Shown: positions 1 to 9,297, counted from the first letter of the stretch. The stretch: 21,642 nt of DNA from Solimonas_A sp035476855 (GCA_035476855.1 DATILC010000061.1:1-21642); one strand, 5' to 3'. Notes: a model not told the origin generated them from the sequence alone. Made by a program: numbers and translations.

Positions 1-475
1 ATCCAGGCCGCTGATGTCGTTCTCGGCTGTGGTCACGCGGCCATCAAGGGAGCTGACGTCGGTCTGCAGGCCACCGATATCGGTCTCGGCCGAGCCGAGG
101 CGCGTGTCGAGACCCGCGATATCGGTCGTGTGCTGGCCGATGGTGGTTTCCGCCGAGCTGACGCGACCATCCAGGCCGCTGATGTCGTTCTCGGCTGTGG
201 TCACGCGGCCATCAAGGGAGCTGACATCGGTCTGCAGGCCACCAATGTCGGTTTCGGCAGAGCCGATGCGTCCATCGAGGGCACCGATATCCGATTCGGT
301 GGTGGTTACACGGCCGTCCAGGCTGACAATGCCGGACTCCGCCGAACCCAGGCGCGTATCGAGACCCGCGATGTCGGTCGTATGCTGGCCGATGGTGGTT
401 TCCGCCGAACCGACGCGGCCATCCAGGCCGCTGATGTCGTTCTCGGCCGTGGCCACGCGACCATCCAGGTTCGAG
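1..475 (-). repeat. Stalk direct repeats at 168- and 252-bp offsets
   Basis: Bases 1–57 are identical to 169–225, an offset of 168 bp (56 residues). The block from 100 to 180 recurs with few changes at 352–432, an offset of 252 bp. Both offsets are multiples of 84 bp (28 residues, four heptads), so repeat gain or loss keeps reading frame and coiled-coil register. Units read SSLDGRVTTAEND, ISGLDGRVSSAETT, IGQHTTD, IAGLDTRLGSAETD. Near-identity including third positions indicates recent duplication or gene conversion. Confidence 0.9.
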
Positions 476-3400
476 ATATCGGCCGTGTTCTGCGCGACAT
501 CCTGGTTGGTGGAGAAGAGCTGGCCGGCATTGACCGCGTCCGTGCCGCCCGCCGCGAGCGTACCGGCCGTCAGGTTGGCGATGCGGGTCGTGCCGCTGGC
601 GCCTTGCAGGCTGATGGTGTTGCGGCTGGCGTCGTCGTAGGACACACCGAGCACGCCGCCGGCTCCCGCCAGCGTCTCCAGCGCCTCCACTGCGGAACCG
701 ACGTTGTCGTAGTCGGTGCCGTCCACGTTATAGGTCGGCGCGCCGATGCTGCCGTCGGCATTCACGACGGCGCCGCCACCGAGTGCCTGCGCCAGGCCAC
801 CGATGCCAGCCGTGTGCTGGCCAACCGTGGTCTGCAAGGCGCTGACGTCGCTCTCGGTCGTGGTCACGCGGCTGCCTAGCGAAGTGACGTCGGTCTGCAG
901 ACTACCGATGTCGGTCTCGGCGGTATCCAGGCGGGTGTCGAGGCCGGTGACATCCGCTTCCGTGGTCGTGATGCGGCCGTCGAGCGAGGTGATGCTGCCC
1001 TCGGTCGTGGTCACCCGGCTATCGAGCGAAGTGATGCCGCCCTCGGCCGTACCCAATCGTGTGTCGAGACCCGCAATGTCGGTGCTGTGCTGGCCGACGG
1101 TGGTCTGGAGTGCACCGATCTGTGTGGTGTGCGTGCCAACGGTCGTCTGCAGGCCGCTCACATTCGTCTGCAGCGTGCCGATGCTGGTTTCCGCCGTTCC
1201 CACGCGTCCGTCCAGGCTGACGATATCGGCTGTGTTGTTGGCGATGCTCGTTTCGGCGGCACCGACGCGACCATCGAGAGCGGTGACGTCGCTCTCCGTG
1301 GTCGTGACACGGCCATCCAGGCTGGTGATGCTGCCCTCGGTCGAAGTCACACGCCCATCGAGTGAGGTGATGCTGCCTTCGGCGCTACCGACGCGAGTGT
1401 CGAGACCGGCAATGTCGCTGGTGTTCTGGCCGACGGTAGTTTGCAGCGTGCCCACGTCTGTCTGCAGGCTGCCGATGTCGGTTTCGTTGACGGTGACACG
1501 GCCGTCCAGCGCGCCGATGTCGGCCGCGTTGGTGGCGATGTCGCTCTCCGTGGTCGTGACACGGCCATCCAGGCTGGTGATGCTGCCCTCGGTCGAAGTC
1601 ACACGCCCATCGAGTGAGGTGATGCTGCCTTCGGCGGTGTCGACGCGAGTGTCGAGGTCGGCGATGTCGCTGGCGTTCTGGGCTACGTTCTGGTTGGTGG
1701 CGAAGAGCTGCCCGCCGTTCACCGCATCGCTGCTGCCTGCGGCCACCGCGCCGTCTGACAGCTTGGTGATGCGGGTTGATCCGCCGGCGCCCTGCAGGGT
1801 AACGGTGTCGCGGCTGGCGTCGTCGTATGCCACGCCCAGTGCGCCGCCGGTCCCGGCCAGCGCTTCCAGGGCCTCGACTGCACCCCCGACATTGTCGTAG
1901 TCGGTGCCGGCCACGTTATAGGTCGGCGCGGCAATGCTGCCGTCCGGGTTCACCAACGCGCCGGCGCCCAAAGCCTTGGCCAGGCCGCCGATGCCGGTGG
2001 TGTGCTGGCCGACCACGGTCTGCAGGCTGCCGATGTCAGCCTCGGCAACGGTGACGCGGCCATCGAGCGCGGTGATGCTGCCCTCGGCGCTGCCAAGGCG
2101 GGTATCGAGTCCGGTGATATCGATGGTGTTCTGGCTGATCGAATTTTCGGCAGTGGTCACACGGCTGCCGAGAGAAGTGATATCGGTGGTGTTCGTCGCG
2201 ACGGCGCCTTCGGTGGACGTGAGGCGGCTGTCCAGGCCGGTGATATCCGTTTCGGCGGTAGACAGCCGGGTATCGAGGCCGGCGATGTCGGTGGTGTTCT
2301 GAGCGACGTTCTGGTTGGTGGTGAAGAGTTGCCCGCCGTTGACCGCATCGGTGCTGCCCGCTGCCAGCGTACCGGCCGCCAGGTTGGTGATGCGCGTTGC
2401 ACCGCTGGCGCCCTGCAGGGTGATGGTGTTGCGGCTGGCGTTATCGTATGCCACGCCCAGTGCGTCGCCGGTACCCGCGAGGGCCTCCACGGCGTCGATC
2501 GCTGCGCCGACATTGCTGTAGTCCGTGCCCGCCACGTTGTAGGTCGGGGCCACGAAGCTGCCATCCGGGTTGACCGCCGCGCCGCCGCCGAGCGAGCTGC
2601 TCAGCGTCAGGCTCAGGCCACGCAGCTGGCTGCCGTTGACCGCGTCGGTGCTGCCCGCGGCCAGTGAACCGGCGCCGACATTGACGATGCGGCGCTGGTT
2701 GGTGGAAGAGCCCACGGAAACCGTGTTGGTCGTGTCGGCCACCGAGCCAAGGCCGAGCGCCACGCTCCCCGCCGCCGTCGCGCTGGCATTGGTGCCAAGG
2801 GCGATGGCGTCTACACCCGCCGCCACCACGCTGGCATTGCGACCGACGGCGATACCGTTGGTGGCGCCAGCGGCCACGCGTGCGCCAGTCGCATCATCGT
2901 CAGAGCTGCCAATCGCCAGTGAGAAGTCGGCACCGGCGGTGCTGACTGCACCTAGCGCCGTGCTGCGCAGGCCGCTGGCTGTGTTGCCGAAGCCAAAGGC
3001 GCTGCTTTCCTCGCCGGACGAGACGTTCTGGGCTCCGAACGCGCTGCTGTAGTCGCCTTCTGCTTCGTTGGCCCAGCCGAAGCCGCTGCCGGCATAACCG
3101 GTTACAAAATTGAACTGGCCGAAGCCACTGCTGTTGATGCCCCTCGCCGTGTTGAAGTCGCCGAAGGCAGCGCTCTCACCGCCGGATGCCTCGTTGTCGT
3201 GACCGACTGCACTGCTCAAGGCACCCGTCGCCTCGCTCCTGAAGCCGATAGCCGTGCTTTGATCGCCTGTGGCCTGGCTCAGGTATCCGACTGCGGTCGC
3301 ACTCAGGGCCGTGGCCGCCGAGCTCGATCCGATCGCGATGGCGTTGACACCCGCCGCCGCCACGCTGGCATTGCGGCCGATGGCGATGCCGTTGGTGGCA

Positions 3401-6400
3401 CCGGCCGCGACCGTGGTGCCGGCCTCCGTATCCAGCGCCGTGCCGATGACGATGGAATGGTCGGCGTCGGCGTTGGCATTGGCGCCCAGCGCGGCGCTGT
3501 AGGCGCCGACCGCAGCGTTCCGGTAGCCGATGGCGCTGCTGCGCTCGCCGCTGGCCAGATTGGTAAAGCCCAGTGCCGAAGCCTGAGCGCCCGTCGCGTT
3601 GCTGGATACGCCCACTGCCGAGCTATTGGTTCCCGCCGCCTGGTTCCCCACGCCGACTGCCGTGGACGCTGCGGCAGCAGTGGTGTTTCCGGCACCGAGC
3701 GCCGCGCTGTACTGCGCGCCGGCGGTGTTCTGGGAACCCACTGCGGCGCTTCCGATGGCGGCGGCGGTATTGAAGGCGCCGACAGCCGTTGCCCCAAAGC
3801 CCGTGGCCGTGGTGGTCGAACCGATGGCGAGGGCATCGACGCCCGTCGCTGTCACGTTCGCATTGCGGCCGATGGCGACGCCGCCGGTGGCCCCAGCCGC
3901 CACGCGCGCGGCGGTGGCTGCGGCGCCCGTGTTGCCGATGGCCAGCGAGTCCTGTGCTGCGGCGTTGCTGAAAGTGCCGATGGCCGTGCTGCGCAGGCCA
4001 CTGGCGGTGCTGCTGGTGCCCAGGGCCATCGCATTGATCCCGGTCGCCGCCACGCTCGCATTGCGGCCGATGGCGATGCCGTTGGTGGCACCGGCGGCGA
4101 TGCGCGCGCCGGTCGCGGCCGTGTCGGAATTGCCGATCGCGAGTGAGTAGTCGGCGCCCGCCGTGCTCTGCGCACCCACCGCCGTACTGCCCGTGGCAGT
4201 CGCCTGGTTGTTGCTGCCGACCGCCGAGCTGTTGAGCCCCGACGCCGTACTGGCCGGTCCGCATTCCAGTGAGCCCGCGCCACTGCCCGCGCCGCAGAGA
4301 CCAATCTCCGCAGCGATGGCCGTGTTGAGCTGGTTGAGGTTCACCGCGTCGGTGCCCGCGGTGCCGGTTGCCACATTGACGATGCGCCGCTGCGCAGTAG
4401 CGGTGCCTACCGACACCGTGTTGGCAACATCCGCCACCGAGCCCGCGCCCAGCGCGACGCTGCCCGCTGCCGTCACCGCAGCATTGGTGCCGAAGGCGAT
4501 GGCGTCGACGCCCGCCGCCGCCACGCTCGCATTGCGGCCGATGGCGATGCCGTTGGTGGCGCCGACGGCGACCGTGGTTCCGGCTTCCGCATTCAGCGCC
4601 GTGCCGATGACGATGGAATGGTCGGCGTCGGCGTTGGCGTTGGCACCCAGTGCGGTGCTATACGCACCGACCGCAGCGCTCTGGTAGCCGAAGGCGCTGC
4701 TGGCAACCGCGCCGGCCGTGCTGCTGTACCCCATGGCGCTGCTGTCAATGCCATCAGCGTTGCTGTCGTAGCCGATCGCGCTGCTGCGCGCGGCGGTGGC
4801 GACGTTTTCGATGCCCATCGCGATGGCGTTGTCCGCCGTCGTTACGTTGCTGTTGCCGATGGCCACGCTGTCCAGGCCGTCGGCGTTGTTGTACGCGCCG
4901 ATGGCGCTGCTTCGTTCGCCCCGGGCTGTGTTTTCGCTGCCGAGGGCCGCGCTGTACGCGCCGGTGGCCTCGTTGCGATCGCCGATCGCGATGGCGTATT
5001 CCGCATCGGCGTCGTTGTTGCCGCCGATGGCATTGCTGCCCTCGCCGGTGGCGGAATTGTGGAAGCCCATGGCATTGGCGTACATGCCCGAGGCTACATT
5101 GAGGTTGCCAATGGCAGTCGCGTCGATGCCGTCGGCGTCGTTGGAGCTGCCGATCGCCGTCGCATCCGCCGCCGTCGCAGAATTGGAAGAGCCGATGGCG
5201 GTGGTGCGATCTGCCGTGGCATCGTTCCCGTCGCCGACGGCGGTGCTGCTTTCGCCCGAGGCAAGATTCCCCCGTCCGAAGGCAGTGGCATCTTCTGCCG
5301 TGGCGCTGGAACTCGTTCCGATGGCGATGGCATCGACGCCCGCCGCCGTCACGCTGGCATTGCGGCCGATGGCGATGCCGTTAGTGGCGCCGGCGGCGAT
5401 GCGCGCGCCGGTCGCGGCCGTGTCGGAGTTACCGATGGCCAGCGAGAAATCCGCATTCGCGCCGCTGTTGGAGCCCACCGCCGTGCTGTTGCGACCCGCT
5501 GCCGTGTTGGTGAAACCCAACGCCGAGCCGTTCTGACCGCTGGCGACATTGCGCGCGCCCACCGCGCTGGCACCCGCGGCCGAAGCGGTGTTGTCGCTGC
5601 CCATGGCGCTGGAGACGACCGCCGTGGCGGCGTTGGAATAGCCCAGCGCCACGCTCTGCCCGCCCGCGGCGGCGGCGGCGGTGCCGATGGCGAGCGAATC
5701 GATCCCGGTCGCCGCCACCGCCGCATTGCGGCCGATGGCAATGCCATTGGTGGCGCCGGCGGCGATACGGGCGCCGGTCGCAGAGGAGTCGGAGTTGCCG
5801 ATGGCCAGGGAGAAGTCGGCGGCCGCCGTGCTATGCCCACCCACCGCCGTGCTGCGCGCGCCACTGGCGGTACTGCTGGTGCCCAGCACGGCGCTATAGA
5901 CGCCGCTCGCAGTGCTCTGGAAGCCGAAAGCACTGCTGTTGAGGGCGCTGGCGGTATTGGCGCTGCCAACCGCGGAGCTGTTCTGCCCACTGGCCGTACT
6001 GTTGCCGCAGCGGAGCGAACCGGTGCCGGTGCCTGCTTCGCAGATGTCGACATCTGCGGCGATGGCGGCATTGAGCTGGTTGACGTTCACGGCATCGGTC
6101 CCGGCGGTACCGGCGGCCAGGTTGACGATGCGGCGCTGCGTGGTGGTGTTGCCCACCGACACCGTACCGGCAACATCCGCCACCGAGCCCGCGCCGATCG
6201 CGGTGCTGCTGGCCGCGGTGGCGCTGGCGCCGTGGCCGATCGCCAGGCTGGAGGTGCCGCTCGCGGACGCGGCGCGGCCGACGGCGGTGCTGGCGGCGGC
6301 CAAGGCGCTGGTGCCGGAGCCCAGCGCGGTGGCATCGGCGGCGTTGGCCGCCACGGCGGCATTGGCGCCCAGGGCGATGCCGTTGGTGGCGCCAGTGCCG

Positions 6401-9243
6401 ATGCGCGCGCCGGTGGCCGCGGTAGCCCCGCCGCCGATGGCCACCGAGTCCTGCGCTGCGGCCGTGCTGTTCGTGCCGACGGCGGTGCCGCGCAGGCCGC
6501 TGGCGACGCTGGTGTTGCCCACCGCGGTGCTAGCCCCACCTGAGGCCGTATTGGTGAAGCCCAGCGCCGAAGAATTCGTGCCGCTGGCGACATTGCGCGC
6601 GCCCATCGCGCTGGCGCCCGCGGCCGAAGCGGTGTTGTCGCTGCCCACGGCGCTGGTCACCGTCTGCGTCGCGGAGTTGGAATAGCCCACCGCCACGCTC
6701 TGGTTGCTGCTGACCGCGGCACCGCTGCCGATGGCGAGCGAATCGGCCCCGGCCGCCGCCACCGCCGCATTGCGGCCGATGGCGATGCCGTTGGTGGCGC
6801 CGGCGGCCACGCGTGCGCCGGTAGCCGCGCTACTTGCATTGCCGAGGGCCACCGAGTCCTGCGCCGCGGCATTGCTGTAGGTGCCGACTGCCGTGCTGCG
6901 CAGGCCACTGGCAGCACTGCTGGAGCCCATGGCGATCGAATTGACCCCGGATGCCGCAGCGAGGGCTCCCAGGGCGGTGGCATTGACCGCGCCTGCCGCG
7001 ACACTGGCATTGCGGCCGATGGCGATGCCGTTGGTGGCGCCGGCTGTGACCGTGGTGCCGGCCTCGGTGTCCAGCGCGGTGCCGATCACGATGGAATGGT
7101 CGGCGTTGGCATTGGCGTTGGCGCCCAGCGCTGTGCTGTAGGCGCCGGTCGCCTGGCTCTGGTAGCCAAGGGCGCTGCTTGCGGTGCCGCTGGCCACGTT
7201 CTGGTGACCCATCGCCGCGCTGTCGATGCCGCTCGCGGTATTGTCGAAGCCGAAGGCGGCGCTGTCTTCGCCGGTGGCGACGTTGGCGACCCCAATCGCG
7301 CTGCTGTCGCCGCCTGACGCCTGGTTATAGTTGCCGACGGCGACGTCGTCTGCGCCCGATGCTGTGTTGTAGAGACCCAGAGCCAGGCTATCTTCGCCCA
7401 GCGCCTCATTCTCCAGTCCGATGGCGATGGCGCCATCGAGGTCGGCCAGGTTGTCCACGCCCCAGGCGAGGCTCGAAACACCGTAAGCGATATTGCGCAG
7501 GCCGAGCGCGATGCTGGAGTCACCATAGGCGCTGTTCTGCGTGCCGAAGGCGATGGCATACAGCCCGACCTGTTCGTATGCTCCCGTATCCGGGTCTTCC
7601 TCAAAGAGCCCCGCAGTGTTCTGGTTGCCAATGGCGATGCTGCCTTCGCTGATTGCGGCCGACATGCCACCGATCGCGATACTCTGTTCGCCAGAGGCGA
7701 TCGCACCGAATCCACCATATTCGTCGAGCGAGCCGAATACCCCTATCGCCAGCGAGTTGTCCGCAAAGGCAAAGCTGCCGATGCCCATAGCCGCGCTGTT
7801 GGATCCAATGACTTCGTTGAAGTTGCCAAGAGCGGTGCTTCCGTCGCCGAAAGTGTTATTTGACTGGCCGATAGAAGAGCTGTTCTCCCCGGAAACGAGA
7901 TTGTTGAAACCGAAGGCGGAGCTGTTCGAGCCGTCAGCCTCGTTGTCGTTGCCAATAGCGGAAGTGCCCGGACCATCAGCGAAATTGTTGTAGCCGAAGG
8001 CCGAGCTGGCACCGCCGGAAGCCCAGTTGTCGCTGCCCACCGCAGTGCTGGCGCCGCCGGTGGCCCGGGATAGGACGCCGATGGCCGTGGCCGAGGACGC
8101 CGAGGCGGTGACTGTGGAACCCAGGGCCAGGGCATTGACGGCGTCGTCGGCCACTGTGGCACGGCGACCGATGGCGATGCTGTTGCTGGCGCCGGCGCCG
8201 ACGTGTGCACCATTGAGCGCGGAGTCCGCACTGCCGATGGCGAGAGAGTCCTGGGCCGCCGCCGTGCTGTTGGTGCCGACGGCGGTGCCGCGCAGGCCGC
8301 TGGCCACGCTGCCTGTACCCACGGCAGTGCTGAAAGCACCCGAAGCCACATTGGTATTGCCCAGCGCGGAGCTGTTGACGCCGCTGGCGCGGGAGTTGAC
8401 GCCGATGGCCGTTGCCGAGACGGCCGCAGCGGCGGCGTTGGTGCCAAGGCTGACGGCATTGGTGGCATTGGCGGCGACGGAGGAATTCCGGCCGATGGCC
8501 ACGCCGTAGGTGGCGCCCGCGCCGACGCGCGCGCCTTCGGCTGCGACGGCCGCATTGCCGATGGCCAGCGAATCCTGCCCCATTGCGTTACTGAAGGTGC
8601 CGATCGCCGTGCTGCGCAGGCCACTGGCGGCGCTGCTGGTGCCCAGGGCCATCGCATTGGCCCCGGTCGCCGCCACCGCCGCGTTGCGGCCGATGGCGAC
8701 GCCGTTGGTGGCCCCGGCGGTGACGCGCGCGCCGGTGGCCGAGACATCGGAATTGCCGATCGCCAGCGAGTAATCGGCGCTCGCCGTGCTCTGGGCGCCC
8801 ACGGCGGTGCTGCGCACGCCATTGGCCAGGTTTCCGGCTCCGAGCGTGGTGCTGAATTGCCCGAACGAGCGATTGATGCGGCCCACGGCGGTGCTGCCTT
8901 CCGCCGTCGCCTGGTTGCCGCTGCCGACGGCAGTGCTGTTGAGGCCGCTGGCGACATCGCCGTAGCCGCAGGCCAGCGAGGTGGCGCCCGTACCGGTGCT
9001 GCCGCCGACGGTGCCGTCGTCGAGTTCACATTCCTCGGCCAGCGCCGGCGGGGCGTAGCCCATCAGCGGCAAGGCCAGTTGCAGCGCCAGGACCCAGGCG
9101 CTGAGGCGTACCACGGTGGACCGCCGCAGGGGTGTCGCGCCGACCGTGCCTCTGCTGCCGCCGCCATGGTTGCTGGCCAGTTCCGAGGCCACGACCAGGC
9201 AGTTGAGCGCGCGGCTCCAGATGATCTTATGGATGTGGTTCAT
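1..9243 (-). CDS. Giant trimeric autotransporter adhesin (YadA/Hia-type, type Vc), C-terminus beyond window
   Basis: I checked every TTA, CTA and TCA triplet of the plus strand in this frame and none is in phase, so 3081 codons are open to the left edge. The ATG at 9243 follows an in-frame TAG at 9253–9255 and an AGGGGGT ribosome site. Residues 1–23 (MNHIHKIIWSRAL... ending VVASELA) are an ESPR, followed by a hydrophobic signal core and likely cleavage after PPALA (residue 69). Residues about 72–2180 are YadA-like head repeats (SxAxGxxSxAxG), broken by necks with RRIVN and TDAVNxxQL at about 1018–1061, 1590–1645 and 2160–2200. From about 2200 the protein is heptad-repeat stalk (DIxxLDGRVTTxE) with three inserted GGG...PTYNV modules. 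Family knowledge: homotrimeric surface fibre for adhesion or autoaggregation. The 12-strand YadA anchor is not seen and should lie to the left. No specific member is recognised. Confidence 0.96.
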   Translation of the reverse strand, partial: MNHIHKIIWSRALNCLVVASELASNHGGGSRGTVGATPLRRSTVVRLSAWVLALQLALPLMGYAPPALAEECELDDGTVGGSTGTGATSLACGYGDVASGLNSTAVGSGNQATAEGSTAVGRINRSFGQFSTTLGAGNLANGVRSTAVGAQSTASADYSLAIGNSDVSATGARVTAGATNGVAIGRNAAVAATGANAMALGTSSAASGLRSTAIGTFSNAMGQDSLAIGNAAVAAEGARVGAGATYGVAIGRNSSVAANATNAVSLGTNAAAAAVSATAIGVNSRASGVNSSALGNTNVASGAFSTAVGTGSVASGLRGTAVGTNSTAAAQDSLAIGSADSALNGAHVGAGASNSIAIGRRATVADDAVNALALGSTVTASASSATAIGVLSRATGGASTAVGSDNWASGGASSAFGYNNFADGPGTSAIGNDNEADGSNSSAFGFNNLVSGENSSSIGQSNNTFGDGSTALGNFNEVIGSNSAAMGIGSFAFADNSLAIGVFGSLDEYGGFGAIASGEQSIAIGGMSAAISEGSIAIGNQNTAGLFEEDPDTGAYEQVGLYAIAFGTQNSAYGDSSIALGLRNIAYGVSSLAWGVDNLADLDGAIAIGLENEALGEDSLALGLYNTASGADDVAVGNYNQASGGDSSAIGVANVATGEDSAAFGFDNTASGIDSAAMGHQNVASGTASSALGYQSQATGAYSTALGANANANADHSIVIGTALDTEAGTTVTAGATNGIAIGRNASVAAGAVNATALGALAAASGVNSIAMGSSSAASGLRSTAVGTYSNAAAQDSVALGNASSAATGARVAAGATNGIAIGRNAAVAAAGADSLAIGSGAAVSSNQSVAVGYSNSATQTVTSAVGSDNTASAAGASAMGARNVASGTNSSALGFTNTASGGASTAVGNTSVASGLRGTAVGTNSTAAAQDSVAIGGGATAATGARIGTGATNGIALGANAAVAANAADATALGSGTSALAAASTAVGRAASASGTSSLAIGHGASATAASSTAIGAGSVADVAGTVSVGNTTTQRRIVNLAAGTAGTDAVNVNQLNAAIAADVDICEAGTGTGSLRCGNSTASGQNSSAVGSANTASALNSSAFGFQSTASGVYSAVLGTSSTASGARSTAVGGHSTAAADFSLAIGNSDSSATGARIAAGATNGIAIGRNAAVAATGIDSLAIGTAAAAAGGQSVALGYSNAATAVVSSAMGSDNTASAAGASAVGARNVASGQNGSALGFTNTAAGRNSTAVGSNSGANADFSLAIGNSDTAATGARIAAGATNGIAIGRNASVTAAGVDAIAIGTSSSATAEDATAFGRGNLASGESSTAVGDGNDATADRTTAIGSSNSATAADATAIGSSNDADGIDATAIGNLNVASGMYANAMGFHNSATGEGSNAIGGNNDADAEYAIAIGDRNEATGAYSAALGSENTARGERSSAIGAYNNADGLDSVAIGNSNVTTADNAIAMGIENVATAARSSAIGYDSNADGIDSSAMGYSSTAGAVASSAFGYQSAAVGAYSTALGANANADADHSIVIGTALNAEAGTTVAVGATNGIAIGRNASVAAAGVDAIAFGTNAAVTAAGSVALGAGSVADVANTVSVGTATAQRRIVNVATGTAGTDAVNLNQLNTAIAAEIGLCGAGSGAGSLECGPASTASGLNSSAVGSNNQATATGSTAVGAQSTAGADYSLAIGNSDTAATGARIAAGATNGIAIGRNASVAATGINAMALGTSSTASGLRSTAIGTFSNAAAQDSLAIGNTGAAATAARVAAGATGGVAIGRNANVTATGVDALAIGSTTTATGFGATAVGAFNTAAAIGSAAVGSQNTAGAQYSAALGAGNTTAAAASTAVGVGNQAAGTNSSAVGVSSNATGAQASALGFTNLASGERSSAIGYRNAAVGAYSAALGANANADADHSIVIGTALDTEAGTTVAAGATNGIAIGRNASVAAAGVNAIAIGSSSAATALSATAVGYLSQATGDQSTAIGFRSEATGALSSAVGHDNEASGGESAAFGDFNTARGINSSGFGQFNFVTGYAGSGFGWANEAEGDYSSAFGAQNVSSGEESSAFGFGNTASGLRSTALGAVSTAGADFSLAIGSSDDDATGARVAAGATNGIAVGRNASVVAAGVDAIALGTNASATAAGSVALGLGSVADTTNTVSVGSSTNQRRIVNVGAGSLAAGSTDAVNGSQLRGLSLTLSSSLGGGAAVNPDGSFVAPTYNVAGTDYSNVGAAIDAVEALAGTGDALGVAYDNASRNTITLQGASGATRITNLAAGTLAAGSTDAVNGGQLFTTNQNVAQNTTDIAGLDTRLSTAETDITGLDSRLTSTEGAVATNTTDITSLGSRVTTAENSISQNTIDITGLDTRLGSAEGSITALDGRVTVAEADIGSLQTVVGQHTTGIGGLAKALGAGALVNPDGSIAAPTYNVAGTDYDNVGGAVEALEALAGTGGALGVAYDDASRDTVTLQGAGGSTRITKLSDGAVAAGSSDAVNGGQLFATNQNVAQNASDIADLDTRVDTAEGSITSLDGRVTSTEGSITSLDGRVTTTESDIATNAADIGALDGRVTVNETDIGSLQTDVGTLQTTVGQNTSDIAGLDTRVGSAEGSITSLDGRVTSTEGSITSLDGRVTTTESDVTALDGRVGAAETSIANNTADIVSLDGRVGTAETSIGTLQTNVSGLQTTVGTHTTQIGALQTTVGQHSTDIAGLDTRLGTAEGGITSLDSRVTTTEGSITSLDGRITTTEADVTGLDTRLDTAETDIGSLQTDVTSLGSRVTTTESDVSALQTTVGQHTAGIGGLAQALGGGAVVNADGSIGAPTYNVDGTDYDNVGSAVEALETLAGAGGVLGVSYDDASRNTISLQGASGTTRIANLTAGTLAAGGTDAVNAGQLFSTNQDVAQNTADISNLDGRVATAENDISGLDGRVGSAETTIGQHTTDIAGLDTRLGSAESGIVSLDGRVTTTESDIGALDGRIGSAETDIGGLQTDVSSLDGRVTTAENDISGLDGRVSSAETTIGQHTTDIAGLDTRLGSAETDIGGLQTDVSSLDGRVTTAENDISGLD
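480..2660 (-). repeat. Three FGG-like beta modules plus necks inserted in the stalk
   Basis: Three related stretches (about 2660–2290, 2005–1655 and 815–480) each run ALGGGA or a variant, VNxDGS, APTYNVxGTDYxNVG, a short helix with EALAG, YDxASRxT, LQGAxGxTRI, then SDAVNxGQL and TNQxVAQN. The order resembles FGG-type insertions followed by HANS/neck connectors described in SadA- and UpaG-like fibres; assignment to that domain is by motif only. The final VAQN(x)xDI leads straight back into coiled coil. Confidence 0.7.
1288..1683 (-). repeat. Second near-identical stalk duplication, 252-bp offset
   Basis: A stretch of about 100 bp starting at 1288 (gtcgctctccgtggtcgtga) recurs from 1540 with essentially no changes, and the homology continues with a few differences to about 1683. 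The offset is 252 bp, again a multiple of 84 bp. It encodes repeated SLDGRVTSTEGSI units. Confidence 0.88.
2760..9027 (-). repeat. YadA-like head repeats in three large modules
   Basis: The segment encodes tandem 14-residue-type head repeats (AxGxxSxAxGxxS). On these is superimposed a longer unit with NGIAIGRNAxVxAxG; its DNA form (plus strand, cattgcggccgatggcgatg and variants) recurs about 13 times, near 2840, 3370, 3870, 4060, 4530, 5360, 5725, 6370, 6770, 7010, 8165, 8490 and 8690. Modules 1, 2 and 3 cover about 9027–6190, 6010–4470 and 4265–2760. Each opens with a cysteine pair (C72/C92, C1068/C1079, C1650/C1661). In the family such repeats fold as a left-handed parallel beta-roll trimer. 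Confidence 0.88.
9028..9243 (-). other. ESPR and signal peptide coding segment of the adhesin
   Basis: Residues 1–23 fit the extended signal peptide region of very large autotransporters (MNxIxxxIWSRA, then SELA). A Gly/Ser/Arg linker (24–46) and a classical hydrophobic core (WVLALQLALPLMGYA) follow, ending with PPALA before EEC. In this family the ESPR slows inner-membrane export through Sec. Cys15 lies inside the ESPR and would be removed with it. Confidence 0.9.
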
Positions 9244-9297
9244 TGTGACCCCCTATGTTTTGTCTAGTGGGTGTTAGCTTCCGCTTCCGGGCGCGAC

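Noticed and set aside
1..475. CRISPR-like regular repeats
   Set aside because: The repeats are in frame within one coding sequence, have no unique spacers of constant length, and encode coiled-coil heptads.
4618..6543. Long open frame of 641 codons on the plus strand opposite the adhesin, and similar ones at 130–879, 746–1900, 2002–2667 and 3199–4146
   Set aside because: They are low-complexity antisense readings of the repetitive, GC-rich adhesin gene. The minus frame has ESPR, necks and stalk motifs; the plus frames have no recognisable domain.
7743..9029. 428-codon minus-strand frame inside the adhesin
   Set aside because: It is a different phase from the adhesin and yields Ala/Pro/Ser/Arg-rich sequence, a shadow of the true frame.
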